A DNA stretch of 64,000 nucleotides from Herpetosiphon aurantiacus DSM 785. GTDB lineage: Bacteria > Chloroflexota > Chloroflexia > Chloroflexales > Herpetosiphonaceae. The translations under genes and the position numbers were made by a program. This document shows, one piece after another, positions 43,468 to 53,116 of this stretch. Under the pieces are notes generated by a model. That model was not told the DNA's origin. It saw only the letters and a list, made by a program, of their open reading frames with translations, and did no database searches. The DNA is taken from assembly GCA_000018565.1 (NCBI GenBank), contig CP000875.1, positions 6,277,199 to 6,341,198 on the forward strand, given 5' to 3'. Position 1 is the stretch's first letter, and every line of letters starts with the position of its first letter.

Positions 43468-44709
43468 ATGGCTGATGCACTAACACAACTAGGCTTTGCA
43501 TCATGGCTGAGTGTTCTGATTGCCAGCATCATTAAAGTAACCCTCATTCTCGTGGGCGGTTCGGTTGGCATGATGTTCCTGACGTGGTATGAACGCCGCG
43601 CTATTTCGTATATGCAAGACCGCCGCGGCCCCAACCGCGTTGGTCCTCAAGGGTTGTTGCAACCAATTTCCGAAGCGATCAAAACGATGACCAAGGAAGA
43701 TGCAACGCCCCGTGAAGCAGATAGAATTGTGCACTTTTTGGCTCCAGTGGTGATGCTGGGGGCAACCGTGCTTTCGTTTGCGGTCATTCCGTGGGGGCGC
43801 ATGTTCCCCGTCGATTTGAACGCCGCCGTGTTGTTTGTGATCGCGACTGGCGGTTTGCACAGCATTGGCATGATGATGGCTGGTTGGGGTTCCAACAATA
43901 AATTTGCCTTGCTGGGGGGGATGCGCGGGGTTGCGCAATTGATCAGCTATGAAATTCCCCAAGTTATGGCGATTATTCCCGTGGTGTTGATGACAGGCTC
44001 GATGTCGCTGCAAAAGATTGTCGAAGCACAAAATGACTTTGGCGGCTTGGGCTGGTTTGTCTTCTCACCAGTGGGCTTGTTGGGCTTTGCCTTGTTCTTC
44101 ACAGCCAGTTTGGCCGAAGGCGAGCGCACACCCTTTGATATTCCCGAAGCCGACTCAGAAATTATCGCAGGCTATATGACCGAATATAGCGGCATGAAGT
44201 TTGCGGTTTTCTATCTCTCAAACTACATGAGCAACCTAGCCGTCTGTTTTATCACCGCGACCCTCTACCTTGGTGGTGGCAACGGGCCTGGGGTTGATGC
44301 GCTGGGTGGCTTTGCTGGTGGTTTGCTTTCACTGATTTACTTCCTGCTCAAGTCCTTCGCGCTGTTCTTTATCATGGTCTTGATCCGTGCAACAGTACCA
44401 CGTTTGCGGGTTGACCAACTGATGGGCTTTGCTTGGAAGTTCTTGCTGCCCTTGGTATTGGTCAACATTCTCAGCGCCTCGTTCTGGGTAGCGCTGCTGC
44501 GCTGGGATCAACAATGGCCGCAATTGACCGAGTGGTTTGGTGCACCAAGCACTGCTGATGCCACCAATTGGGGGCGTTTGGCAATTGCCGTAGTGCTGAC
44601 CCTCTTGATCAATGCAGGGGCTGTCGCGCTGATTATGCGCCTGACCAACCGCAACGTCCAGAAACACTTATACACAACCGACGAAGAACTTGCTCTTGGA
44701 TTATCGTAA
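43468..44709 (+). CDS. nuoH: NADH-quinone oxidoreductase subunit H
   Basis: A 413-residue membrane subunit (ND1 homologue) that forms most of the quinone tunnel and the first proton path. Signatures: YERRAISYMQDRRGPNRVGPQG and the loop AEGERTPFDIPEADSEIIAGY with its essential acidic residues. It is somewhat longer than the E. coli protein because of C-terminal helices. It starts three bases after nuoI stops. Confidence 0.96.
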   Translation: MADALTQLGFASWLSVLIASIIKVTLILVGGSVGMMFLTWYERRAISYMQDRRGPNRVGPQGLLQPISEAIKTMTKEDATPREADRIVHFLAPVVMLGATVLSFAVIPWGRMFPVDLNAAVLFVIATGGLHSIGMMMAGWGSNNKFALLGGMRGVAQLISYEIPQVMAIIPVVLMTGSMSLQKIVEAQNDFGGLGWFVFSPVGLLGFALFFTASLAEGERTPFDIPEADSEIIAGYMTEYSGMKFAVFYLSNYMSNLAVCFITATLYLGGGNGPGVDALGGFAGGLLSLIYFLLKSFALFFIMVLIRATVPRLRVDQLMGFAWKFLLPLVLVNILSASFWVALLRWDQQWPQLTEWFGAPSTADATNWGRLAIAVVLTLLINAGAVALIMRLTNRNVQKHLYTTDEELALGLS

Positions 44710-44768
44710 AAGCGCAAGCGTGAAGGATGGGGCGATTGCTCCATCCTTCATACGGAAGGACTAGCTTG

Positions 44769-45431
44769 ATGAACCCGATTGCGATAGGTGTTTTTATTGT
44801 CATCGCGCTGCTGACGCTCGGTTCGGGCATTATGGTCGTGACAGTCAGAAACATCATCCACTCAGCATTATGGCTGATTGCCTCGTTTATCGGGGTGGCA
44901 GCGCTCTATTTGCTGATGGAAGCTGAATTTTTAGCAGTTGTCCAGATTTTGGTCTATGCGGGGGCTGTTTCAATCCTCGTTTTGTTTGCTATCATGCTCA
45001 CACGCCAAGTTACTGGTGAAGGTGTGCGCGTGGTATTTGAGCGCTGGTGGGTAGCCCTGTTGATTGCCTTGGGGCTATTCGGAGTGATTGTGCCAACACT
45101 CTGGCAGCATGGCTCAACTTGGGAAGAAGCTTCGAAACTGGCTCAAGTTGGCCCAGCTCCGGTTGAAGGAACTGCCGCCGCTGGCTTGCAAGTTGCAACC
45201 GCTACCGAGATTGGGCGCTCGTTTATGGGCGAATACCTCTTGCCTTTTGAAGTTATTTCAATTTTGTTGTTGATGGCTTTGATTGGGGCGATTGTAATTG
45301 CCTATGAAGAACGAACCCGCCGTCGCCGTGTGCTGACCTTGGCTGAAGAGCTTGCGTTGAAAAAACGTGGGATTGTCGAGCCTCGTGATGCTGAAGGCGC
45401 AGTTGTTGCGCTAGATTCCGAACAGGCATAA
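44769..45431 (+). CDS. nuoJ: NADH-quinone oxidoreductase subunit J
   Basis: A 220-residue ND6 homologue with five hydrophobic helices: [44 protein letters not shown] split over helices 1-3, then [20 protein letters not shown] containing the pi-bulge helix conserved in the family. ATG at 44769 follows GGAAGGA; the frame's earlier ATG at 44727 lies in the spacer after nuoH. The Arg-rich C-terminus ([21 protein letters not shown]) is cytosolic. Couples quinone reduction to the antiporter chain. Confidence 0.94.
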   Translation: MNPIAIGVFIVIALLTLGSGIMVVTVRNIIHSALWLIASFIGVAALYLLMEAEFLAVVQILVYAGAVSILVLFAIMLTRQVTGEGVRVVFERWWVALLIALGLFGVIVPTLWQHGSTWEEASKLAQVGPAPVEGTAAAGLQVATATEIGRSFMGEYLLPFEVISILLLMALIGAIVIAYEERTRRRRVLTLAEELALKKRGIVEPRDAEGAVVALDSEQA

Positions 45432-45441
45432 GGAGAAAACG

Positions 45442-45759
45442 ATGGTTGGTTCTGTCCCATTAGTGTGGGTGCTTACCCTCGCTGCCGGATTGTTCTGCAT
45501 CGGCCTGTTTGGGGCGCTCTCACGGCGCAACATCGTGGGGATGCTGATGGGGATTGAGTTGATGTTGAATTCAGTCAACATTAACTTAGTCGCTTTCTGG
45601 CGCTACCTACAACCAACGGGCACAGCGGGCTTGGTCTTTGCAATTTTTACCATCGCAGTTGCCGCTGCTGAAGTGGCGGTTGGTTTGGCAATGGTGATTG
45701 CAATCTATCGTGCTCGCTTGACGATTAACGCTGACGAAATAGATACACTTAAAGGATAG
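45442..45759 (+). CDS. nuoK: NADH-quinone oxidoreductase subunit K
   Basis: A 105-residue three-helix subunit (ND4L/MrpC homologue). Helix 2 reads [22 protein letters not shown] with the conserved Glu for proton transfer, and helix 3 has [25 protein letters not shown] with the second conserved Glu. Ten bases separate it from nuoJ, with AGGAG before the ATG. An 80-base spacer to nuoL follows. Confidence 0.96.
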   Translation: MVGSVPLVWVLTLAAGLFCIGLFGALSRRNIVGMLMGIELMLNSVNINLVAFWRYLQPTGTAGLVFAIFTIAVAAAEVAVGLAMVIAIYRARLTINADEIDTLKG

Positions 45760-45839
45760 TGACGTTTTGCCAAGGCCGGCGAGAGTGCCCAGCACTTTGA
45801 CCACCCTTTGTAATTCGTCTCGAAGTAGGGGACTGATCA

Positions 45840-48050
45840 ATGCCGTTTTTTGATCTTGCGTGGTTGATTCCGCTGCTGCCATTGGCAGCATTTGTGTTGA
45901 TCACCCTCGTGCCACCGATTGGGCGCTCGCGCAAAGCGTCGTATACCACGGCGTTAGTCTTGCTTGGCCTGGCTACGGTGATTGCCTGGGGTGTTTTAGC
46001 ACAATCGATCAGCGAAGGATTCCCTAATGCACCATTGGTTGCCGCAGCTAGCCAAGAATCGGCCAGCGAGGCTACCGCTGAAGGTGGCCATGCGGAAACC
46101 GCAATTCCAACATTTGGGAATTTCTATGCTAAATCGTTTGCATGGGCACCAGATGGTTCAGGGTTTTTTAAATTTGGCTATCGCTTAGATGGTGCTACGG
46201 TGCTGATGTTGGCGATGGTCACGCTGGCTGCATGGTGTATTCACCTCTTCTCAGTGGGCTATATGGCTCACGATGAATTCCCCACAGGCCACCAACGCCA
46301 ATCGCGCTTCTTCTCCTATATTGCGTTATTTACCGCTTCGATGTTGGGAATGACGCTGGCAGATAATTTATTGCTGTTCTTTATCTGCTGGGAGTTGATG
46401 GGTCTGTGTTCGTTCTTGTTGATTGGTTTTTGGTTCTTCAAGCCCTCGGCTCGCGAAGCTGCCAAAAAAGCCTTTATCACCACCCGGATTGGTGATGTGG
46501 GCATGATGTTGGGGATGATGTACATCTACAACAAGGCTGGCTCGTTGACCTTCGGCCATGAACCAGGCCAAATTTACAACGGCGAATTTTTGGAAAGCAT
46601 CAAAACTGCTACGAGCTTGATTCCTGGAATTAGCGCTGCTTCTTTGATGGCAGGCTTAGTATTTCTTGGCACGGTTGGCAAATCGGCGCAGTTTCCGCTG
46701 CACGTTTGGTTGCCCGATGCGATGGAAGGCCCAACGCCTGTTTCAGCGTTGATTCACGCTGCGACCATGGTTGCGGCTGGGGTGTTCTTGGTCATTCGCA
46801 CTTTCCCAATCTTTGCGGTCAGCGAAGTTTTGCCAGTAGTCGCCTTTATTGGCGCATTCACGGCCTTGTTCGCAGCCCTGATTGCGGTGGCGCAATATGA
46901 CATCAAGCGCATTCTGGCCTTCTCGACCTTATCGCAGCTTGGTTTCATGGTGGCAGCACTAGGGATTGGCGCTTGGGTTGCAGCGCTGTTCCACTTGCTG
47001 ACCCACGCGTTCTTTAAAGCACTCTTGTTCCTTGGTTCTGGCTCGGTGATCCACGGGATGGAAGCAACCGTTGGCCATGATCCTGATAAAGCCCAAGATA
47101 TCCGCAACATGGGTACCTTGCGCAAATTCATGCCAATCACCTTCTTGACCTATATGGCTGGTTTCTTCGCCTTGATTGGGATTCCACCGTTTGCTGGGTT
47201 CTGGTCGAAGGACGAAATTATCCTTGATGCCTTCCTGCATCACCATTATGTGGTGTATGGTGTGCTGACCGCCGCCGCTTTCTTGACGGCGTTCTATATG
47301 ACCCGCCAAATTGTGGTGGTGTTCTTTGGCAAGTTCCGTGGCTACGAACCACGGAAGCTGGCTCACGCTGCGGCTCATGGTCACGATGATCACGGTCATG
47401 GCGACCACGACGACCATCACCATCATCACGAAGCCCATGATCCCCACGAATCGCCGCGCTCGATGACGATTCCGTTGATCATTTTGAGCTTGTTTGCGGT
47501 GTTTGCTGGGTTTGTCAACGCTGGCTTCTTGGGCATTCACTGGTTTGCTGACTATGTGAACCCAGGCGGACTTATTCCTAAACCTGACTTCATGGTGGCG
47601 GGGATTGCCACGGCGGTAGCTTTGGTTGGTGCTGGTTTAGGCTATTTGACCTATCGCAACGCCTTCAAAAATGCCAATGATCGTGACCCCTTGGCCGGAG
47701 CTTTGGGGCCAATCTGGACGCTGTTGGAAAATCGCTTCTACATCGACCAGATTTACGACAAGACCTTTATTGCCCTGACCTATGGCGCAGGCCAAGTAAT
47801 GAACTGGATCGACCGCCATGTGGTTGATCGGGTGGTCAACTTGACAGGCTTGCTGACCTTGTTTATTGGCCGCATCAACTTCATCATCGACGACTTCTCG
47901 TTGAATACCGTCACCGACGATATTGGCGAAGGCACGATTATGGTGGGCGATGGGGTGCGTCAATCGGCCACGGGCAAGATTCAAGACTACGGTGCCTACA
48001 TCTTTGGTGGCGTGGTGCTGTTGGCCTTGATTTATATGTATGCCTTCTAG
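45840..48050 (+). CDS. nuoL: NADH-quinone oxidoreductase subunit L, long form
   Basis: A 736-residue distal antiporter-like subunit (ND5/MrpA homologue), over 100 residues longer than the E. coli protein. Core: LLFFICWELMGLCSFLLIGFW (conserved Glu), VGKSAQFPLHVWLPDAMEGPTPVSALIHAATMVAAGVF (conserved Lys and His), LLTHAFFKALLFLGSGSVIHG. A His-rich stretch lies at ~512-531 (alternating H and D/E, 13 or more His). The C-terminus ends in the lateral-helix region: YIDQIYD, then DRVVNLTG, an extra ~25 residues, and KIQDYGAYIFGG. The longer lateral-helix region would fit the extra NuoM-like subunit in this operon (inference). Confidence 0.95.
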   Translation: MPFFDLAWLIPLLPLAAFVLITLVPPIGRSRKASYTTALVLLGLATVIAWGVLAQSISEGFPNAPLVAAASQESASEATAEGGHAETAIPTFGNFYAKSFAWAPDGSGFFKFGYRLDGATVLMLAMVTLAAWCIHLFSVGYMAHDEFPTGHQRQSRFFSYIALFTASMLGMTLADNLLLFFICWELMGLCSFLLIGFWFFKPSAREAAKKAFITTRIGDVGMMLGMMYIYNKAGSLTFGHEPGQIYNGEFLESIKTATSLIPGISAASLMAGLVFLGTVGKSAQFPLHVWLPDAMEGPTPVSALIHAATMVAAGVFLVIRTFPIFAVSEVLPVVAFIGAFTALFAALIAVAQYDIKRILAFSTLSQLGFMVAALGIGAWVAALFHLLTHAFFKALLFLGSGSVIHGMEATVGHDPDKAQDIRNMGTLRKFMPITFLTYMAGFFALIGIPPFAGFWSKDEIILDAFLHHHYVVYGVLTAAAFLTAFYMTRQIVVVFFGKFRGYEPRKLAHAAAHGHDDHGHGDHDDHHHHHEAHDPHESPRSMTIPLIILSLFAVFAGFVNAGFLGIHWFADYVNPGGLIPKPDFMVAGIATAVALVGAGLGYLTYRNAFKNANDRDPLAGALGPIWTLLENRFYIDQIYDKTFIALTYGAGQVMNWIDRHVVDRVVNLTGLLTLFIGRINFIIDDFSLNTVTDDIGEGTIMVGDGVRQSATGKIQDYGAYIFGGVVLLALIYMYAF

Positions 48051-48062
48051 GAGCGTGAGCGA

Positions 48063-49760
48063 ATGCTGAACGAATTTATCAAATTCAGTGATTGGAGCAT
48101 CACCACGCTAATTGCCCTTTCGCCATTGGTGGGGATGTTGCTGGCCTTGGTATTCCCCAAGCCAGCCGAAAACAGCCGCACGATTGCTTGGGGGGTGTTT
48201 GCGTGGAGCTTGGTGCCACTCGGACTCACGCTCTTCTTGTGGCTTAGCGGTGGGTTTAATCCAGCCCTCGCTTCTGTCGCTGGCGATCAAGCCATGATCC
48301 AGCAAGTGGATCGGGTGCGCTGGGTTCCATTTTTCAACGCTGACTATTTTGTTGGCCTTGATGGCCTGAACTTCCCGCTGGTGTTTTTGACCACAGCGTT
48401 AACGCCAGTCTGTATCTTGGCAGCCTTCCGCATCAAACATCGCCAAAACGTCTATTTGGCCTTGATGTTGTTGTTGGAATCGGCGATGTTGGGCTATTTC
48501 GTATCGCTCAACTTCTTGCTGTTGTTCCTGTTCTGGGAATTCAGCTTGGTGCCAATGTTCTTTATTATCAACAACTGGGGTGGTGAAAACCGCCGCTACG
48601 CTGCCTTCAAGTTCTTCGTGTATACGATGGCTGGCTCGGTGGCGATGTTGTTGATTTTCGAATTTATCTATTTGGCGACTGGTACCTTCGATTTGGTGGT
48701 GCTCTCACGCTTGGGTCAGGGCTTGCCCGTTGATCCAGCCTTGCTTGCGCCAAAATTGGGTGCAGGCTACACCAGCGGCGCAACCTTGCAATCAATGTTG
48801 TTCAGCGCCGTCGAAGATATTGGCTTGACCAGCATTTTGGGTACAAGCAATGGCACCCCAGCAGCAATTGTCTTCTGGAGTATCTTTGTGGCCTTTGCGG
48901 TGAAATTGGCAGTTTGGCCGTTGCACACCTGGCAGCCCGACACTTACGAAAATGCCCCAACCAGTGGCTCGATGATTGTCTCAGCCGTGATGTCGAAGAT
49001 GGGTGCGTATGGCATGATCCGCATTATGATTATGCTCTTCCCCCAACAAACCAAATTCTTCGCACCAGCGTTAGCAATCTTGGCCTTGGCAAGCATTTTG
49101 TTTGGTGCCTACGCTGGTTTGGCCCAAATCAACCTTAAGCGTTTGATCGCCTATGCTTCGATTAACCACATGGGCTATGTTTTGCTTGGCTTGGCGGCAG
49201 TAGCTTCGGCAGCGCCCGAAAGCCTTGGCGACTTAGCCGTGAATATCCGCGCCTCAGCAATGAATGGGGTGCAAGCACAGATGGTTGCCCACGGTTTCAG
49301 CACCGCCGCATTGTTCTTCCTCGCGGGTGAACTCTACGAACGGACTGGCACGTACCAGCTTGATCAATTTGGCGGCTTGCGTAAAGTTATGCCAATTTTT
49401 GCTGGGATTATGGGCGTGGCGATGTTTGCCAACCTTGGGTTACCTGGTTTGGCTGGCTTCGTCGGCGAATTCTTTATTTTCCGTGGCGCGTGGGGCACGC
49501 AGCCAGTGATCACCACAATTGCTGTGTTGGGCTTGATTGTGACTGCCTTGGTGCTGATCCGAATGTATCAAAAGATCTTCTACGGGCCAGTTAACCACAA
49601 GCTGACCAACCTGCCAGACATCAAAGTTGGTGATTGGGCCTTCAACGTAACCCTACCGTTGATTATTGTACTGTTGGTGTTTGGGATTTTCCCCAAGCCA
49701 CTGATGGATTTATCAAACTACGCAGCCACGGTGATGGCTCAGGTGTTTACAAACCTGTAA
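48063..49760 (+). CDS. nuoM: NADH-quinone oxidoreductase subunit M, first copy
   Basis: A 565-residue antiporter-like subunit. Core motifs: LLLFLFWEFSLVPMFFIINNWGG (conserved Glu), AVKLAVWPLHTWQPDTYENAPTSGS (conserved Lys/His), RLIAYASINHMGYVLLGL and AHGFSTAALFFLAGELYERTGT. Contains an inserted loop around residues 225-265 (between the aligned fifth and sixth helices) that the second copy lacks, so the two are clearly different genes. AGGAG precedes the ATG. It is 12 bases after nuoL and 18 before the second nuoM. Confidence 0.94.
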   Translation: MLNEFIKFSDWSITTLIALSPLVGMLLALVFPKPAENSRTIAWGVFAWSLVPLGLTLFLWLSGGFNPALASVAGDQAMIQQVDRVRWVPFFNADYFVGLDGLNFPLVFLTTALTPVCILAAFRIKHRQNVYLALMLLLESAMLGYFVSLNFLLLFLFWEFSLVPMFFIINNWGGENRRYAAFKFFVYTMAGSVAMLLIFEFIYLATGTFDLVVLSRLGQGLPVDPALLAPKLGAGYTSGATLQSMLFSAVEDIGLTSILGTSNGTPAAIVFWSIFVAFAVKLAVWPLHTWQPDTYENAPTSGSMIVSAVMSKMGAYGMIRIMIMLFPQQTKFFAPALAILALASILFGAYAGLAQINLKRLIAYASINHMGYVLLGLAAVASAAPESLGDLAVNIRASAMNGVQAQMVAHGFSTAALFFLAGELYERTGTYQLDQFGGLRKVMPIFAGIMGVAMFANLGLPGLAGFVGEFFIFRGAWGTQPVITTIAVLGLIVTALVLIRMYQKIFYGPVNHKLTNLPDIKVGDWAFNVTLPLIIVLLVFGIFPKPLMDLSNYAATVMAQVFTNL

Positions 49761-49778
49761 CGTGGACGGAGTTAAACG

Positions 49779-51293
49779 ATGCATTTGATCGAAAGTTTGC
49801 CAGCGGGCATTCCGTACCTGAGCCTTATCTGGTTGATTCCCTTACTTGGGGCTTTGGTGATTATGTTTTTGCCCAAAGAGCAAAAACAAGCCATGCGGAT
49901 TATCTCGGCAGTGGTTGCGACAATCTCGTTTGGCATCGCCTTGCTGGTCTTTTTTGCCTATGATCCCAACGCAACGGGCTATATGGGCACCAAGATGCAG
50001 TTTGTCGAAAAGCTAGATTGGGTTCCGCAGCTCGGCATGTCGTATTTGGTCGGCGCTGATGGGATCAGCTTGCCCTTGATTGTTTTGAATGGTTTGGTGA
50101 TTTTCACTGGCACATTCATCTCATGGAATATCGAAGATCGGGTCAAGGAATATTTCGTCCTGCTGCTCTTGTTGGTGGTCGGCGTGTACGGCGTGTTTAT
50201 GGCGCTCGACTTGTTCCTGATGTTCGTGTTCTATGAATTGGCTGTGTTGCCAATGTACCTGCTGATCGGGATTTGGGGTTCGACGCGCAAAGAATATGGC
50301 GCGATGAAACTTACCATTTACTTGATGGTTGGTTCGGCAGCCTTGATGATTGGGATGGTGGCGATTTACGTTGTGGGCGGTACCTTTAATATGGTCGAGC
50401 TTTCACAACGGGTATTCAGCCTCGAATTCCAAAAAATCTTCTTCTTGCCAGTGTTTGTTGGGTTTGCCGTGTTGGCGGGGATGTTCCCCTTCCATACTTG
50501 GTCGCCAACTGGTCACGTGGCTGCTCCGACAGCGGTTTCGATGCTCCACGCTGGGGTGTTGATGAAGCTGGGAGCTTATGGTGCATTACGGGCAGCGTTG
50601 TGGTTGATGCCAAACGGCGCACAATTCTGGTTGCCAGGCATTGCCGTCATGACCTTGATGAACGTCGTGTACGGGGCATCGATTGCGATGGTTCAGAAAG
50701 ACTTCAAGTATGTGATCGGCTACTCATCAGTGAGCCACATGGGCTTGGTGATGTTGGCGCTGGCCTCGATGAACGAAACCGCGCTCAACGGCGCAGTGAT
50801 GCAAATGTTTGCCCACGGCGTAATGACCGCCTTGTTCTTTGCGGTGGTTGGTCGGATGGTCTATGAACGGACGCACACCCGCCAATTGCCTGAACTCGGT
50901 GGCTTGATGAAAGTTATGCCATTTGCCTTTGTCGTCTTCATCATCGCGAGTCTCTCGTCGATGGGGATGCCAGGCACGGCAGGCTTTATGGCCGAGTTCA
51001 CGATCTTCACTGGCGTGATGAACCAATATCCCTTGGTGGCGGCAGTCGCAGCTTTGTCGATTCCAATTACTGCGGCCTATGTTTTGCGGGTTGGCTATAT
51101 GGCGTTTATGGGCGAGGTCAAAGACCCGCACTACCATGATTTGCCACCGCTGACTTGGCAAGAAAAATTCTCAGGCACAGTCTTGGCGATTGTGGTGATT
51201 GGGGTTGGTTTATTCCCCAGCATCATCATGGACTACATTGCGACCGGTGTCCAGCCCATTGCCCAGCGCATGATTGATCTAGCAGGACGTTAG
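49779..51293 (+). CDS. nuoM: NADH-quinone oxidoreductase subunit M, second copy
   Basis: A 504-residue antiporter-like subunit of standard NuoM length. Motifs: LFLMFVFYELAVLPMYLLIGIWG (conserved Glu), AVLAGMFPFHTWSPTGHVAAPTAVS (the channel His, with the surrounding loop diverged), VQKDFKYVIGYSSVSHMGLVMLAL and FAHGVMTALFFAVVGRMVYERTHT. Sequence differs throughout from the first copy. The usual loop Lys (K-x-P-H-x-W) reads M-F-P-F-H-T-W, so the Lys in this loop is replaced. Two M-type subunits in one operon imply a longer membrane arm. Confidence 0.93.
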   Translation: MHLIESLPAGIPYLSLIWLIPLLGALVIMFLPKEQKQAMRIISAVVATISFGIALLVFFAYDPNATGYMGTKMQFVEKLDWVPQLGMSYLVGADGISLPLIVLNGLVIFTGTFISWNIEDRVKEYFVLLLLLVVGVYGVFMALDLFLMFVFYELAVLPMYLLIGIWGSTRKEYGAMKLTIYLMVGSAALMIGMVAIYVVGGTFNMVELSQRVFSLEFQKIFFLPVFVGFAVLAGMFPFHTWSPTGHVAAPTAVSMLHAGVLMKLGAYGALRAALWLMPNGAQFWLPGIAVMTLMNVVYGASIAMVQKDFKYVIGYSSVSHMGLVMLALASMNETALNGAVMQMFAHGVMTALFFAVVGRMVYERTHTRQLPELGGLMKVMPFAFVVFIIASLSSMGMPGTAGFMAEFTIFTGVMNQYPLVAAVAALSIPITAAYVLRVGYMAFMGEVKDPHYHDLPPLTWQEKFSGTVLAIVVIGVGLFPSIIMDYIATGVQPIAQRMIDLAGR

Positions 51294-51304
51294 GGAGGAA
51301 TGAC

Positions 51305-52924
51305 GTGAATTTTCAAATAGCTGATTTTACGCGGCTCATCCCTGAGTTTTTGCTACTGGCGATTGCGGCCATGGTGCTGCTTGGCGATGTCCTGACGCGT
51401 TGGTCGAAGGGCAAGGAAGCATTAAACGATCGTACCGAAGAAGCCATCAGCATGACCTTGATGGGCTTGGGTTTGGCATTTGTGATGGTGTTGATCCAAG
51501 GTGGTTTCTTCAGCTGGATGCAGTTTGGCGATTGGAAGTTCTACGACTTCAGTATTTTCCAAAATCTGCGCAGCAGCGGCCTTGATGGCAGTATTCTGGG
51601 CGGGGCATTTGTGGTTGATCCACTGACCCACATTGGGCGCTTGGTGTTTATCGGCGCAGCCTTTGTGACGGTGATTTTGACTAGCAAAGCCAAGCCTTCG
51701 AATAATCCAGCCGAATTCTATGCCCTGATCTTATTTGCTACCCTTGGCATGATTTTCATGACCGCTGGCGGCGAATTGATTATGATTTACTTGGGCATTG
51801 AATTGACCAGTATTCCGCTGTATGTGTTGGCTGGCTACTTCCGCCGCAACCCGGTCAGCACCGAAGCTGGGGCCAAATACTACATTTTCGGGGCACTTTC
51901 ATCGGCAATCTTGCTGTTTGGTATGAGCTTGCTCTTGGGCTTGACTTTGATGAATGGTCAGACCATGACCACAACTCCAACCAGCTTGCGCTCAGTGGCA
52001 ACGGCGGTTGAGTTGGCTTTTGCTAACCCCGAAGGCCCAAGCCAAGGTGTTGCAATCTTAGCGCTGTTGTTCATCCTCGCGGGGATGGCCTACAAAGTTG
52101 CGATTGTGCCGTTCCACGCTTGGTCGCCAGACGTGTACCAAGGTGCGCCAACCTCGATGACGGCCTTTATCTCGACCGCCTCAAAAACCGCTGGCTTCTT
52201 CTTGCTGTATCGGGTGTTGGTGACCGGCTTCGGCGCACCCAGCATTCTTGGTACGGCAGCAATTGGCACCAGCACCAGTTTTGGTGGCTGGACAAGCCTG
52301 ATCGCGATTTTGGCAGCCTTGACCATGCTGGTTGGCAACTTGGCGGCTTTGCCCCAAACCAATGCCAAGCGCATGTTGGCCTATTCATCAATCGCCCAAG
52401 CAGGCTTCTTGATGTTAGGCTTGGTTGGCACCCAACGCGATAGCGGCATCTCGCTCTTGATGTATTTGATTGCCTATACCGTCACCAACTTGAGCGCCTT
52501 CGGTATCTTGGCTTTGGTCGAAGATGCAGTGGGTGGGACCGACTTTAGCAACTTGAATGGCTTGGGCCGTCGTGCGCCTGGCTTGGCGTTGCTCTTAACG
52601 GTTGCAATCTTGTCGTTGGCGGGGATTCCACCACTCTCAGGCTTCTTTGTGAAGTTCTATGTCTTTATTGCTGCTTGGCAAGAAGGCGCAAAGTGGCTGG
52701 TGATCTTCGCAGTCAGCAATACCGTAATCAGCTTGTATTACTACCTGCGCTTCCTCAAGGCTGTCTATTTTGCGCCTGCGGAAACCGACGAACCAATCAA
52801 GGTTGGCTTTGGGCCTGGCATCGTAATGACCGCCATCACCCTGTTGATCTTTGGTTTGGGGATTGTACCAACCTGGTTGTACGGGGTGCTTGAACAAGCT
52901 ACCATTCGGATTGCGGCTCAATAA
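51305..52924 (+). CDS. nuoN: NADH-quinone oxidoreductase subunit N
   Basis: A 539-residue antiporter-like subunit (ND2 homologue). It starts with GTG at 51305, after GGAGG. Motifs: ELIMIYLGIELTSIPLYVLAGYFRRN, MAYKVAIVPFHAWSPDVYQGAPTSMTAFISTASKTAGF (conserved Lys residues), NAKRMLAYSSIAQAGFLMLGL. Last gene of the operon, ending 18 bases before a hairpin terminator. With the others it makes A-B-C-D-I-H-J-K-L-M-M-N; E, F and G are absent from the window. Confidence 0.95.
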   Translation: MNFQIADFTRLIPEFLLLAIAAMVLLGDVLTRWSKGKEALNDRTEEAISMTLMGLGLAFVMVLIQGGFFSWMQFGDWKFYDFSIFQNLRSSGLDGSILGGAFVVDPLTHIGRLVFIGAAFVTVILTSKAKPSNNPAEFYALILFATLGMIFMTAGGELIMIYLGIELTSIPLYVLAGYFRRNPVSTEAGAKYYIFGALSSAILLFGMSLLLGLTLMNGQTMTTTPTSLRSVATAVELAFANPEGPSQGVAILALLFILAGMAYKVAIVPFHAWSPDVYQGAPTSMTAFISTASKTAGFFLLYRVLVTGFGAPSILGTAAIGTSTSFGGWTSLIAILAALTMLVGNLAALPQTNAKRMLAYSSIAQAGFLMLGLVGTQRDSGISLLMYLIAYTVTNLSAFGILALVEDAVGGTDFSNLNGLGRRAPGLALLLTVAILSLAGIPPLSGFFVKFYVFIAAWQEGAKWLVIFAVSNTVISLYYYLRFLKAVYFAPAETDEPIKVGFGPGIVMTAITLLIFGLGIVPTWLYGVLEQATIRIAAQ

Positions 52925-52942
52925 CAGGAGCGATCCAATGGG

Positions 52943-52986
52943 TCAAATGCCTGCTCGCTGAGTGCGTAGCGGGCATTTGCTTTTTA
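52943..52986 (+). terminator. nuo operon terminator
   Basis: CAAATGCCTGCTCGC (about 52944-52958) pairs with GCGTAGCGGGCATTTG (about 52964-52979), followed by CTTTTT. An SD-like AGGAG and a seven-codon ATG...TGA frame (52938-52961) run into the hairpin. Confidence 0.85.
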
Positions 52987-53116
52987 ACGGAAACACAACC
53001 GTGCATCCAAACGTCAATTATGAAGGAACGTTTAAGCAACATTCATCGTTTGTACATACAATCTTGCTATGGTGTGCTAAGATGGATCGGCGTGGTGCAT
53101 GCAACAAGAGGCGATC

